From Terfezia claveryi (lineage: Eukaryota; Ascomycota; Pezizomycetes; Pezizales; Pezizaceae), in assembly GCA_015179025.1 (NCBI GenBank), contig WHUX01000168.1, forward strand, positions 54,644 to 118,643: DNA of 64,000 nucleotides. The letters are read 5' to 3'. Below the pieces are notes generated by a model, which saw nothing but the letters and a program-made list of their open reading frames with translations, was not told where the DNA came from and ran no database searches. A program made the translations under genes and the position numbers. Shown here in pieces: positions 22,901-33,693 of the stretch; within the stretch, counting starts at the first letter, position 1; every line of letters begins with the position of its first letter.

Positions 22901-24616
22901 AAGCGGATCCAGAGGAGACAATAATTGCAGTAGTTGTTCATCTATGGTAGTTAGCCCTGAATATCTCACGCTCAGCTGTTCCCACATACCTTCTACGCTT
23001 ATACTGCGCTTCCATATTTCTTTCGATAACTTAACTTTTTCGGTGAGTGCATCCGAGATCTCTATATACCTCTATGGGTTACTTTACTCCTCTTTCTCTC
23101 TTTACCTCCGCTTCTCCAAGCTACAGATATTTAGAGCGTAGACTAACCATTGAGCTGTAACAACGGTTCCATATCTGCTTGCATATCACTGAGAAGATTC
23201 TCCATCCCCGCAATTGTCTCTGAGGACCCTGTGCCATCACATTCGCATCTGTTTAGTGCTGGTAATATATATCATATCGATATAAACATACCTCTAATCC
23301 TTTCCATCGTGGCCATATCTACACATTCTTGAACGGATTTCTCTTTTCCGGATATGTCATCAATGAAGGGCTGAAATGCAACTGCAAATGGCGTCGGCAT
23401 ATTTACAGTATTTTTATCCCCTAGATAATACTTTTTTAGCATCCTCTGTACATGTTTTGTATTTTTACATGCACAGTCAGCTTACATCTAGCATCGAAGT
23501 ACTGCCGAGCTTTGATTGCATAAACTATGACGGCAGCATAGAACTCCGGCAAAGCCATATCCAGAGCTTCATACAGCTTACCAGAGTCTCCCATGGCTGT
23601 ATCCAATCCCACTCTGATATAGATACCTGCATAGAATGCAGATACTGCCATCTTGTTCATAATGGTCATTATTGTTCCTTCAAAACATTCCATCGCTTCA
23701 ACATGATGTAGTGCAACCTGACAAATATCAGTGAACTGCTTCCTCTAGAGAGACCATAACACACCTGTAGTATAGCCCTTGCACCTGCCCAAACGAATGA
23801 TGTAATATCCGGATGATGCTGTATTGCTGTATCCACAATCTTTGCGTACTTATCCATACCTTTTAAAATGGGTCCAAGATGCTTCACCCCGACAACCTCG
23901 TTACCCTGCCGGTCTTTATACTGCCATTTCCTATCCTTATTCTCCCGATGAGCAGTCTCTAGTTCCGCAATAAGAGTCTGAACATTTTGCGCTGCGGATT
24001 GTGACTGGAGGCTTTCGAGCTCAAGAGATGGCAATTCATATTTCGTGAGACTCTCCTGGACTACCTCAAGTGTCCTTTGCCGCAGATTTAAGGAGATTGC
24101 GGGAGGCATACTGCTCGGACTAGTGGTTGCGGGGGGTGATACTGAGCCCGGGGATTGAGGATTTGATGTGCAATGTACATGGAGTGAGATATCGCCACCA
24201 CCATCTAGGCCTGTACTGTCCGGTGGGGGTTGCGTAAGTGTAGTAGTGGAAGCCTGTGATTCAGCACTTGACAGTACTGGGTCTCGACCTGGAGGAATTA
24301 AGCTAGTCAAGGATGCCACAATATTAATCCTACCGCTCACAGGCGGATTAATACCATTAACAACCGTGGTTGTGGTAGTTGCTTCGAGGGCGCCCCTGGA
24401 GGTTTTTGTGAAGGAGGAAAACAACCCTACGAAGGCAGATATCTTTTGCGCTTTGGACGAGTTTTTGCCAGAGTCTCGATCTTGCAATTGAGGCTGATGG
24501 TTATTGGGATGACTCTGGCCTCCTCCGGCTTGCTGAATATCGGATTGCTGCCGGTCTCTTCCAAACTTCCAACCGCCGGAATGGAAAATTCTATCCACAT
24601 ATTTTCTTGCACCCAT
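19976..24616 (-). CDS. NLR3: NACHT-ankyrin NOD-like receptor, 10 ankyrin repeats
   Basis: Complete receptor. Exons: 24616-23765, 23717-23486, 23420-23292, 23228-23148, 23061-22990, 22956-22740, 22534-21950, 21821-19976; 4014 nt, 1337 aa, no internal stop. The ATG of MGARKYVDRIFHSGG aligns with NLR1. The order is a Pro/Ser-rich N-terminus, NACHT_N (ITSFVWAGARAILQ), P-loop GAPGTGKT near 517, Walker B FVCIDALDELE near 620, FTGRPH, winged helix (RPLKLEELQHALAV, VRFVHFTLEEYF) and ten ankyrins. The third exon must be bounded by a 65-nt intron (23485-23421, GTAAGC...CTAG), because reading through gives stops. The ankyrin units are clearly diverged from one another, unlike NLR1/NLR2, and residues after the NACHT are only about 70% like them by eye. 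The intron before the seventh exon is long (205 nt). Confidence 0.88.
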
Positions 24617-24679
24617 GCTGTCGAACTCCAAATTTCAGCTGATTTATGAAACCGGTACTGGACTTGGACCCTCTATGGT

Positions 24680-24689
24680 CTTGTATAAT
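24680..24689 (-). promoter_or_regulatory. TATA-like box of NLR3
   Basis: ATTATACAAG on the minus strand, about 64 nt before the ATG, followed by ACCATAGAGGG. Conserved with the other array members. Confidence 0.55.
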
Positions 24690-26099
24690 GGATACCGGCT
24701 ACGTAGGTAGCTGTACTGGTATATTGTGCCGGTAATTGAGTATTAAGAAGTTGTGACTGCTATACACGTAGGTATGATACTGGCACGCTACGGTGTTTCG
24801 TAGTGACAGTGAGCCAATTAAAAGCACGACTGAAACCTAGAGGAGAGCGATCGCAGAGCCAATGAGAGTGCATGCAGCCTCCAATGGGAGGCCTGACGGC
24901 TCTACGCGATTAGGAAATTACCGTAAATCCCCCTTGTTATCGCTGAGCGCCTGAAGAAGGTTGTTATCATGTCATCATTGCTACCACCTATCGCTGTACG
25001 TACTCGGTTTATTGATTCTCGGTCTACTCTGTTTCCCGAGTATCATAACCCCGATCTTTTTCTTAAAGTAATGTAGGGGCCATATATTATGTACATCTGT
25101 ATCTGTACACTCCGACCACATACATCAATTAGCCCTTCTCCGTCCTACATAGGGATAGGAAATATCAATGAAATAAGAATAGCTGTCTTAATGACTTTGT
25201 GTCAAACGATAATGCTAATTGGATATTGCAGCAATGTACTATACTTACAAGAAAGAGCAAGATTGTATGAACATATATATAGCCTAATTCATCCACTACT
25301 ATCGATGAGGTATTCTAAAGATCCACGGAAATGCCTTCGTCAATTTTGAGCCTCGTGCATAGGTTTTACACACATAACGAATAGCCCTTAGTCTACGTCT
25401 ATCGATAACCAATATTTCCTACATTTATTTATTTCAAAAATCCAGTTCGTTGCATCGTAGCAAACAAAATACCGAGCAAACCAAACATAATAACATCCCC
25501 GAATATTACTGGCTAGGTATCTGAGGATGTTTGGCTCACCAAAATAAGCAAGCATGACGCGTAGTAGGTATAGCTTGTATCCTGGTTGGCAAATCACAGG
25601 CGGGTTAACTGGAGGGACCGGTTTGAGGGTAACCGAGCTCATTCGCTAACGATTTCAAGTTCTTCAAATGTCTGTCGAATCAAGTAATCAAATGAAATAT
25701 GGTTGATAATTACCTAACTGTTTCAGAGTACGAGTCGCTGGCGCAGCCCATATACTGTACTTCCCCAAGATTATTCTCTGTACTACGACGTCGCCTGGCC
25801 TTGATACGGCAGAAATCATACATGGGGGCTAGACTAGTAGGAGATTGTAAAGGCTCTCTCCATGCGGGAAGGGATTCCAAGGAGCTGGAATAGGAGGTCA
25901 GAAATTCAACATGTATTAGAATTTAGTGGTCACTATAAAGCTATAGCTGAAATGGCCACAGTCCATTTTTTTTTCACTCGCAACGATAGAGTGAAATTCG
26001 AATACCGGTAAGTTGTTGTTCATAGCTATCAAGTACTAATTTATATATCATGTAAATGTATTCCTCTATTTGCACCTGTCGAACGGCTCTCTTTCCCCT
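24690..26099. other. gene-free stretch upstream of NLR3
   Basis: No gene recognised. Bases 24980-25700 match 31610-32130 in patches, such as CTGAGGATGTTTG, GCTAGCATGACG or GCAAGCATGACG, and GGTTGATAATTAC. This is a dispersed repeat or duplicated receptor flank. Bases 25930-26099 are the 3' flank of the stub that follows. Confidence 0.5.
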
Positions 26100-26975
26100 G
26101 AGTAACGCTAGAATTCTTACACATGCTATGAGTTAACGGTAAAGATAGCTCATGAAACCTAAGCCTCCAAGTTTTTCATGATGAGATGCGGCTAGCCGAA
26201 AGAGCTCAATTATCGATATATTTTTCTTCATTTTTAGCAAGTCGAGTGCTGTTCGTCCTTGGTTATCCTTCACTTTTTTTTCTTTTTTCTTTTTGAAGTC
26301 TATACGTCTATGAAGCCTAAGGCTACTGTCCTGTTCCCTCGCCTTAAAAGGCTCGGTACATCCACGGAACAACTAGCTGCATGAATGCCCAGCCTCCCTA
26401 GCCAATCAGACAAATGAAAGACAAAAACCTCTGCTTCCACCGCCACGCTCCCTAGCCGGCCCTTCCCCAAGGTATCAGTTCACGTTTATGTTATCTTGCT
26501 CAAGCAGCAATCGCACTACAGCCTCTGTCCATTCTCAGCTGCCCATGGCGGTGGTGACCGGCCATCAATATCTTTTGCATTAACATCCACATCGTTCTGC
26601 TCAATCAACAGCCGCACTACGTCGTCATATCTATACACAGCTGCCCAAAACAACGGTGCCCTGCCATTGTTATCCTTCGCATTGAAATCCACAACAATCC
26701 GCTCAACAAGCAGCCACATTATCGTTCATGAACAAGCACCAAAGCAAGACAGGAACCCAGGGGAAGGGGGCACTTTAAATTTGAGTACCACCCTGTTCCA
26801 CGGCAAAGGCATGCTGAAGTTCTTTGAGCTTTAGTGGTCGGTATGCAAGATGCAGATACAGGAGTAGTCTCAGTTGTACCCACTTGATAGCCCCTTCGAA
26901 AATACCATGCAATTCATGGGAAATGTTTCGTCCGCCGTTTGGATATTGGATGCCAGCACCATGTCAATATGCAAT
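26100..26975 (-). pseudogene. NLR stub: winged-helix and ankyrin remnants
   Basis: Minus strand. 26975-26780 matches the start of the last NLR exon (CATATTGACATGGTGC, RPLKLKELQHAFAV-like). 26720-26480 holds about three ankyrin units with frame breaks (DVDVNAKDIDGRSP, VDFNAKDNNGRAP). 26273-26100 is the C-terminal ankyrin (DNQGRTALDLLK) and 3' flank. A LINE 3' end interrupts it at 26274-26478. The NACHT and N-terminal exons are absent. Confidence 0.85.
26274..26478 (-). mobile_element. LINE family L2 3' end inserted in NLR stub
   Basis: A T-rich run at 26274-26295 (a poly(A) tail on the minus strand), then GAAGTCTATACGTCTATG and GCCTAAGGC as in the other L2 copies. The duplicated target TTCAC lies at 26269-26273 and 26479-26483, and the ankyrin sequence resumes directly after it. 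Only 3' UTR is present. Confidence 0.75.
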
Positions 26976-27089
26976 GCCCTCTCTAATATAAATTTCTCCT
27001 ATCTCAACCACCTTCCCTGGTATGAGTATGAACAGATGCCTCATGAGTGCTCTGCTTAACTATATGAGATTGAAGCATAATGTAACAGT

Positions 27090-28690
27090 GCATGGCAGAA
27101 GGGGAAGATCCAAAGTGCCCCGTCATCACGGAAGGGGGATTGCAGCAAGCATGGAGAAGGATGCGGGATGAGGAGAAGAAGGTGATGGGAGCGGGGGAGG
27201 GGGAGAGTAGTGAGATGGGAAAGAGAGCGAAGGTGAATTATGTCCACTGCAGGACAGGGAATCCTCCAATCCTTGAGAGCAAAATTAGATGACACAGTCA
27301 ACTGAACTGCCGAAAGTGCGGTAGACATGCAGAGACGCAGCCTTCTGTTTGCATGGTGAAGGGATAGGAAGGAGGTGGAGCAATTGGGAGGAGATGGATG
27401 AGAGGGAGAGGTGGTTGAAGAGGGTGAAAGATGGGGAGGAAATTTCTTTTTTTTTTTTTTTTTTTTTTTTGAAGTCTATACGTCTATGGAGCCTAAGGCT
27501 AGATATGAGACGGTCTCGTTCCCTAATCTTAAAAGACTCGGTACACCCACGAAACAACGGGCTGCATAAACGCCTTACCTTCCGAACCAAAGAAAAGCAG
27601 AAATACCCCACCCCCTCCCCATGAGACCTCTAAGGTCACGTGCTGATTTCCTGGTCACGTGCCCAGGGAGCGCCCCTTATACCAGATCTAAGTTAGAGAA
27701 GAAAGTCTCCACCAAGTCAATGGTAGTTTCTTTTCCCCTCCCTAACCTTCTTGAGCCACCTCCTCCGCTCATCCATCTCCTCCCAGCTGCCCCACCTCCT
27801 GCCGATCTTCTCCCAGTGGGGTGGGCACACCAAGGTGCCTGCCTCCCACGTGTCGACCACATGTTCGGCATGTAGGGTCGACCGTATCATCCAGCTTAGC
27901 CCGCCACGATTGAAGGTTGCCCTTTCCCGTCTGGCAGTGGACATAGTTCACCCTAGCCCTCCTCCCCCATCTTCATACCCATCCCTGACCCCGTGAGGAA
28001 GAGTTTATGGTGGACCTTGTCGAGACGTTCTTTTCGAACTTGGATCTGGCGTGAAGAAGGGGTGATTTGGTGCGACGGGAAGGGCTGAGAATGGGCATGG
28101 CGATGGAGGTTAGCTTATAGGTTGGGAAAGGGCCGGCAGGGGCGTGGCAGAAGTATTGTACGCAGTCAGTAGTTCTGTTTGTTTAGTTTATTTTTCAATG
28201 CACAGAAAAGTATGCTCTTGCAACTGTGCCGACAGTCTGCAGAGCAAGGTGGAGTGTTGAAATAATATGCTTTCCAATATGCTTTCTCATATGCCTTGTT
28301 GAAGTTCATATGTTTTTTGCACGTTCTTATTGTTATTATCGCTATTGCTTCTGACAGGAGAAATCACTCGCTCCGGCAGCTATTTAAACTGCTCGAAAGT
28401 CCTGTCTGTTTTAGATATACAAGAATCTATCAATCCATTCTTCCGCTGCATTCGCTGTATCCACTGCATTCTCTGCATACGCTCACTCGTTGCCCGTAGA
28501 TTTTCAACAGGTTATGAGCCCGGGGGAGGGGTTATTTCGGTAGCATTGTTTTCCTAGGTTCGGAAGGCTGGACGTTTATGTGGCCCGTTGTACCGTGGGT
28601 GCACCGAGTTTGCTGAGATGAGGGAACGGTGCCGCCTCATAGCCTTAGGCTCCACAGACAAATATACTTACTTCAGAAAAAGAAAAAAAA
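27090..28690 (+). mobile_element. LINE family L2 relic, plus strand, interrupted
   Basis: 27220-27445 is the plus-strand counterpart of the minus copy at 27990-27680: NYVHC, KLDDTV, CRKCGRH-like, WEEMDERERWLK. The coding end resumes at 28013-28060 with DLVETFFSNLDLA and a stop, so 27447-28000 is an insertion. 3' UTR pieces appear at 28120-28150 (GGGAAAGGGCCGGC) and at 28555-28690 (GTTCGGAAGG, GCCTTAGGCTCCA, then an A-rich tail). The ~400 bases at 28151-28548 are probably a further insertion of unknown type. Confidence 0.65.
27447..27999 (-). mobile_element. LINE family L2, 5'-truncated, nested in an opposite L2 copy
   Basis: Minus strand. The C-terminal reading frame has a zinc-knuckle-like stretch (CRTCGRHV), WEEMDERRRWLKK and IDLVETFFSNLDLV plus stop near 27670. 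A 3' UTR follows and a T22 run at 27447-27470 (a poly(A) tail on the minus strand). It lies inside the plus-strand relic. Imperfect flanking repeats GAGGAAATTT (left) and GAGGAAGAGTTT (right) look like a decayed target duplication. Confidence 0.75.
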
Positions 28691-28708
28691 ACCGAAAAAC
28701 TTCGGTGG

Positions 28709-29450
28709 AGTATTTACTATATTGTAAGAGCCCTAATAAAGCAATAACGTTCTTGAGGGTTCTTAGTACCTCTTCTCAATATTTTTCGCTGCCTTAACAG
28801 GCTCTAGCAGAGCTCTTTAGTAAACTTCCGTAATAACCCCTCGCCTCCAGTAGCCTCAGCATCTGCAATTCAAGCTCTCCCATAGCTAGACTAGTATTGA
28901 TCAAGAGCTCAAGGGGCCTTTAAAAGGTTGAACAATCGTAGTTTACTCGTCTCTTTATGGTATATCCTTGCTTTGACCCCCTTCTCTCTCAATCAAATTC
29001 TACTAAATGCCTTCCTATTTTCCTACTAATCGGGCTCAAGTAAACAAGTCAAGGAGCTATACAATTCCCCAGGGCGTAGGTGCCTAATATACTTTAAGGT
29101 AGCTCCATCATACTTCACTATGCTCAAATCCCTCTCTAACTACTGATAAGATAGGCATTGGGCGAGATTTTGACGGAGAAAGAGCAGTAGAAATAGAATA
29201 TTTCATGAGCACTAGTAAACCTCATTGTGGGACTTGCTAAGGATACGTCAAGTTCTCAATCAAGTGTATATTGACTATAAGGAAGCTTGAAGTATAGGTA
29301 CTGCTGAAGTGGAGGGAGGAATTGAGGGCTGTAGAGCCTGCTAGAGCTTGTTAAGGCAGTGGGGAATATGAGAAGTGGTACTAAGAAGCCTCGAGAATGT
29401 TATTATATGAGAATAGCTTGATTAGGCCTCTTACAATATAGTAAATACTA
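28709..29450. mobile_element. 742-bp foldback element with long inverted repeats
   Basis: The left end AGTATTTACTATATTGTAAGAG pairs with the right end CTCTTACAATATAGTAAATACT. Similarity continues inward for about 200 nt: TTCTTAGTACC, CTGCCTTAAC, GCTCTAGCAG and later TTGATCAAGAGCTCAAG against the complement of GTCAAGTTCTCAATCAAG. It has no open reading frame and looks like a MITE or foldback derivative of a DNA transposon. Its left end abuts an L2 poly(A) tail. No clear target duplication. Confidence 0.8.
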
Positions 29451-30087
29451 CACGGAAGAAGCTGATTGCGGAAAGTGTTTTATTTTTGATATTTGCAGTG
29501 CATGCACTACACGCATAAGGGGTTAAACTGGCTTCAATCCAATGTAGGTTAAGGAGAGCACTCATAAGGTATCTATTCATGCTATCAACAGCCATATACT
29601 GGAGAAGGTGGTTGAGATAGGAGGAATTTATATTATAGAGAGGGTGTTGTAGGCGCGCTGAGGCTGTAAGTACTGTACTTTAGCAAGTTCAGGGCAACTC
29701 TGATCAGGCAGTCGGTGCAATAACCAAATTCAGCGACTATAATCAAGCTATAGGCATGGTTAGTCTGGTTGAGGCATGGTTATAGTGTAAAGAAGTTGCT
29801 GAATGTAGTCGGGTCACCACCATAACGCTCATTACTAGGTAGTCGATCACTACCAAGTAGGTGATAGCTGCTACCCCTCACCATTTCGTGAAATCACCAA
29901 TTATGAACAGGGCCAAGCATATTTGTTTCAGATGCAAGGTTTGTTATACTCCTGAGAGGGTGCTGTTCCCTCTCCCCTTCCTCCTCCCAGCTTATTCGCG
30001 TATTGCTCTCATTCTGATCTTATAACTACACCCCAGCTACAGTGCTGTGAACCCTAAATTTTAACACCAATTCTCACCTAACTGAGC
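29451..30087. other. gene-free stretch upstream of secreted-protein gene
   Basis: AT-rich; no gene, RNA or element recognised. Bases 29960-30087 are C/T-rich with a CTTATAACTA motif at about 30017 and are the likely promoter and leader of the downstream gene. Confidence 0.5.
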
Positions 30088-30606
30088 ATGGCCACCCTAA
30101 GCTTCCTTACTACTGCACTTCTCCTCTCTGCATCCGCCGTCAACGGTCTTGCCTTTCACAAACCCCTTGACGTCCCAAATAATCATCAACAGCCGTACGC
30201 TACCACCGACGGAAACAACGAGCCCTACGATATTGCTATCGTTACTACGCATAGCCATCGTCTGCCTCTAAGCACCTCCGAACTCTCCTCCCACTCCTCC
30301 GCTCAGAACCCCACCCAAGTCTGCATCACCGTCGGTGATAATCCCGATGGCAGCAAACATCAAATTTGCGCCGAAAACCCCGATGATCTTTGCAATGACC
30401 CGGTCTGGAAATCGATCCCTCGTCCAGCAAATGTATTGCCCTGGTGTGCATCGGAAGGGGCTTTTACCGAGTTGAAAGCGAAAAGATTGGTCGTAAGGCA
30501 AAAAAAGGCACAAGGACAAAATCCACCAGGTCCAGGCATTCCGAAGGGGCTTGTTGAAAGGGGCAACCCACAGAGTGGCAGCGCGCCGGGCACCAGAATA
30601 CCATAG
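30088..30606 (+). CDS. small predicted secreted protein
   Basis: 172 aa, single exon. Residues 1-20 form a classical signal peptide (MATLSFLTTALLLSASAVNG) with cleavage likely after G20. The mature part is hydrophilic and Pro/Asn/Gly-rich with four cysteines (79, 94, 102, 120), enough for two disulfides. A dibasic KR at 132-133 precedes a Gln/Pro/Gly tail, a possible Kex2 site. No family recognised. Size, export signal and cysteines fit the broad class of small secreted proteins, some of which are effectors; that role is only inference. C/T-rich leader and TATAAC about 70 nt upstream. The frame is intact although the surroundings are repetitive. Confidence 0.7.
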   Translation: MATLSFLTTALLLSASAVNGLAFHKPLDVPNNHQQPYATTDGNNEPYDIAIVTTHSHRLPLSTSELSSHSSAQNPTQVCITVGDNPDGSKHQICAENPDDLCNDPVWKSIPRPANVLPWCASEGAFTELKAKRLVVRQKKAQGQNPPGPGIPKGLVERGNPQSGSAPGTRIP

Positions 30607-33337
30607 ATGCATGCCTGTGGTATCATCATACTGTTTTAGGTCGTTAGTGGCATAGAGCAAGGTTAAATTTTGCCGTGATAAGAGGGGGTGCTCCATGGTT
30701 TTGAAGCTCCTTTGTTTTGTGATTTTAATGGTAAATTGAATATTTGTATCTGCCCGCATTAGGTTCATAGGACTACCGTGATTTATCTATAGTACCCTTC
30801 TTTGCACATAGATACATACATACTTTGATACCGAACTGTTTGCCACTATCTCCAGCATAACTGAAGTCCAATACCATATTCAAAGGAAAATCAACTCTGC
30901 GATGTCTAATTGTTTTCAACCGGAAAGAATACTAATTTATTTCTCCCTGTATGTGCTTGGATATAGCCTGAGATGTGAGTGAGATTCAGAGTGTCTTTAA
31001 CCTGCTGAACTTTGTACACAAGAACGGAAAATCATAGGTGGAGAGCCACAGGGAACAAAAAGATAATTAGACAAATGCTGAAGCATATTCTGATTATAAT
31101 AGGAAACTATTCGGTTGTTTATTGTATTACTTGATTCTCGAGTACACAAAGAGTTTAGGTAGAGTTGTTGATACTGGGAGCTGCGTGAAATGTCACAAGT
31201 CCTTAATGTATTGAGGCTGGCAAATGCTTCCAATGGAATGCTACATTGGATTTCTTGTTATTTCGTTTCCTTCACATTGGTTGGTTTTTTTCTATGCGTA
31301 TATCCCATGTGACATTTGTTTATTTTACAAAACGTGAAACAATATTGTCCAATGATAGCGTGCCTCTGCTCTCTCTGTTCTCGTGACCAGGCCCTCCTTC
31401 GGCTATTAATCGCGTGTTTTACCATGGTCCTTAGTAGCTGGGCTAATTTCAGGTTGTTAGTCTCGGAATACAGAACCCATTTTGGCTTATTATGTGAGAA
31501 CGGAATAGAGCCTTATATCAATAGTTATGTAGATCCGAGACTGTTTGATGTTCTCCGAATGTCCTGATTCCACATACACATCCAAGTCATTCCACCCTCG
31601 CATAACAACGATAGCATTCTTTGTCTTTAAGTCTGTACATGTGATTCAGCAATATCGTACCTGTGTTGTACCACTCTTACGTAGTTTCTGGCTCCCGGCT
31701 TTTTTCTAAAAGTAATACAGTCGCCGTACCATACACTTTTGTACATTCTTACAAAGTATGTGAGCAGAATCTCGCGCAAGTCGGTACAGCCCATGTATAT
31801 TCCTATGACAGCTTCCCCAATCCTAATGACAGTAATCCTTTACATCCCCATATACTTGTTTCGCAATCTGGACGAACAAAGTCCAACTTTGCTTTTTCCT
31901 CGGCGGACTGAGTTCTTTAATTATAAACAAACTAGGGTGGTAAGCACAAACTGAAGTAATATATATTGCTGGCTAGCTGAGGATGTTTGACCGAAATATG
32001 GCTAGCATGACGTATATGACTTATATCTCAGTTTGCATAGCACGGCTCGGTCATAGGACGACTTCAGGGTAAGATTGCCGAACTACGAAAGAAAAATGCG
32101 GTTGATAATTACTTGGATGTATCATTGCTTCTCTTGAATATTCCAGATCCGCTATTACATTCTAATCCTACCAGAGTTCTGGTGTTCTTTGCTGAAACAA
32201 TATCACGCTCAAACGTGGTTTTAAATTTGATATAATATGCTATTTCGGAACCTTTCATCTCGAGACTGTTGTCAATGTAGTTCGTTGGGGCTGCTGAACT
32301 GAAGTTGTTCGTGGGTTGCTGGCGCGGGATTAGTTGGAAGAAGCTACGTGCAATGAAGTCCACAAGCCAAAAACAGCCAACTTTTTTTAGTTGCTTAGCT
32401 TTATTATGCTACCAATATAGCTGCACTTGCGCCACCTAGGCGTGAGAACCACATACCCTGACTCTTTTTTTTTTCTTGGACTAAAATGATTATGTACAAT
32501 TTCTGGAGAATTACTTGCCCCTCAATTATTGGAACTTGAATCTTTCCGTTATCCCGTAGTTAGCACTGTCCTTGAACAAGTGGGACCCGTTTGGCACGGC
32601 TCGATCTATGTCGTCTTTTCAGGAAAAAAATACGAATACAACGCCTCCTCATTAAGGACGTGCATCTGAAATCTAAAAATACACCCACAGCGGAAAAGTT
32701 TCTAAGGCCCAATCCAATCTCTTGAATAGAACTCATGTTGCTCAATGCTCTGGCAGTAAAATTGTACCAGGGAAAATGTGGTAGGTGCCGATATATCTAT
32801 CGCAACATACTTTGGAGTGATACTTGCTTGGTAGTGCAATGCCAGCTTTTGAGGGGCGGGTCATCAAGTATGTATTCGCTTAATTTCACCGCTAGATGCT
32901 TAATTTCACACCAGCGCACCAATAAAAGCCCTTCGCAAACAACATCTATTAAGTTTACAAAAGTAGCGAATAAGGCTCTCAACGAGTACAGGGTAATGCT
33001 CAAATTCATGCCACAATTTTTTTTAATTAACTCAGTAGTCATATGCACCGCCCTTCAGGGAACCCGGAAGCCTGAGGATGGCAAGAATCTGCTTCCCCTA
33101 TGTACAGAGTGTCTTTTCTAAGCTTGTAGATGAGGTTTAGGAGAAAGAGAAAAAAGGTAGTGTTACAGGGGGATTGTGGTAGCCCCGATAATAGATAAGT
33201 AGCTAGATAGATAACGGTTCCGTGGCATCGGGTGTTTTGTTGCTTTCAGTTAGCTTAGTTGCAGATCGCATAGATAGTTGAGTCAGGCCTATGAGAAGTG
33301 GCTATAAAGGCCCTTCAGCGGTAGAGTCCTGAAAAAA
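30607..33337. other. gene-free stretch holding duplicated flank sequence
   Basis: 31070-31290 resembles 4740-5010 and 31610-32130 resembles 24980-25700, i.e. regions upstream of NLR1 and NLR3. 31455-31555 resembles 5490-5560 (TCTCGGAATACAG, TTGGCTTAT) and carries weak inverted ends (AGTCTCGGA). An 84-codon minus-strand frame at 32363-32109 has no recognisable feature. No gene is supported. Confidence 0.5.
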
Positions 33338-33405
33338 ACATCGACATTGAGAAAGACATCGACATTGAGAAAGGCATCAACATTGAGAAAGACATCGACA
33401 TCGAC
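33338..33405. repeat. 18-bp tandem repeat, about 4 units
   Basis: Units of the form ACATCGACATTGAGAAAG repeat with small changes. The phase is a multiple of three, so both strands look open; the minus frame gives DVFLNV repeats. No other sign of a gene. Confidence 0.8.
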
Positions 33406-33535
33406 CGAGACAGAGCAATAAGAGTCACACCGAGCATCACACATACCGAGCACCGTGAACAACGACTGTACGCCGTTCAGCAACAATCCTAAGACAAGTC
33501 CTTCTTCTTCTGTGTGGGTCTGCATCTTGACTGTA

Positions 33536-33693
33536 TTTTTTTTTTTTTTTGTTAAATACTTGGTACTCCTATGCAGCCCCGTTAGGGGAGCTATGAGGAG
33601 CCACGCGGAAACCCGGTGGATTCAAGGGAGAGGCAAGTTAATCTGCCAGACCCACGCAAACTAAGTACACGAACCAAAAGAAAGGCCCAATAC
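33536..33693 (-). mobile_element. LINE family L1 3' end with 14-bp target duplication
   Basis: A T-run at 33536-33551, then TACTCCTATGC(G/A)GCCCCGT, GAGAGGCAAGTTAATCTGCC and CAGACCC as at 7571-7660. Flanked by GCATCTTGACTGTA at 33522-33535 and again at 33694-33707. This is only the last ~140 bases of the element plus its tail. Confidence 0.88.

Noticed and set aside
23421..23485. Apparent frameshift in NLR3 after DARCKLT
   Set aside because: Explained by a 65-nt intron whose borders are shared with NLR1 and NLR2.
33289..33525. 78-codon minus-strand frame with DVFLNV repeats
   Set aside because: Produced by the 18-bp tandem repeat and by readthrough next to a LINE tail.
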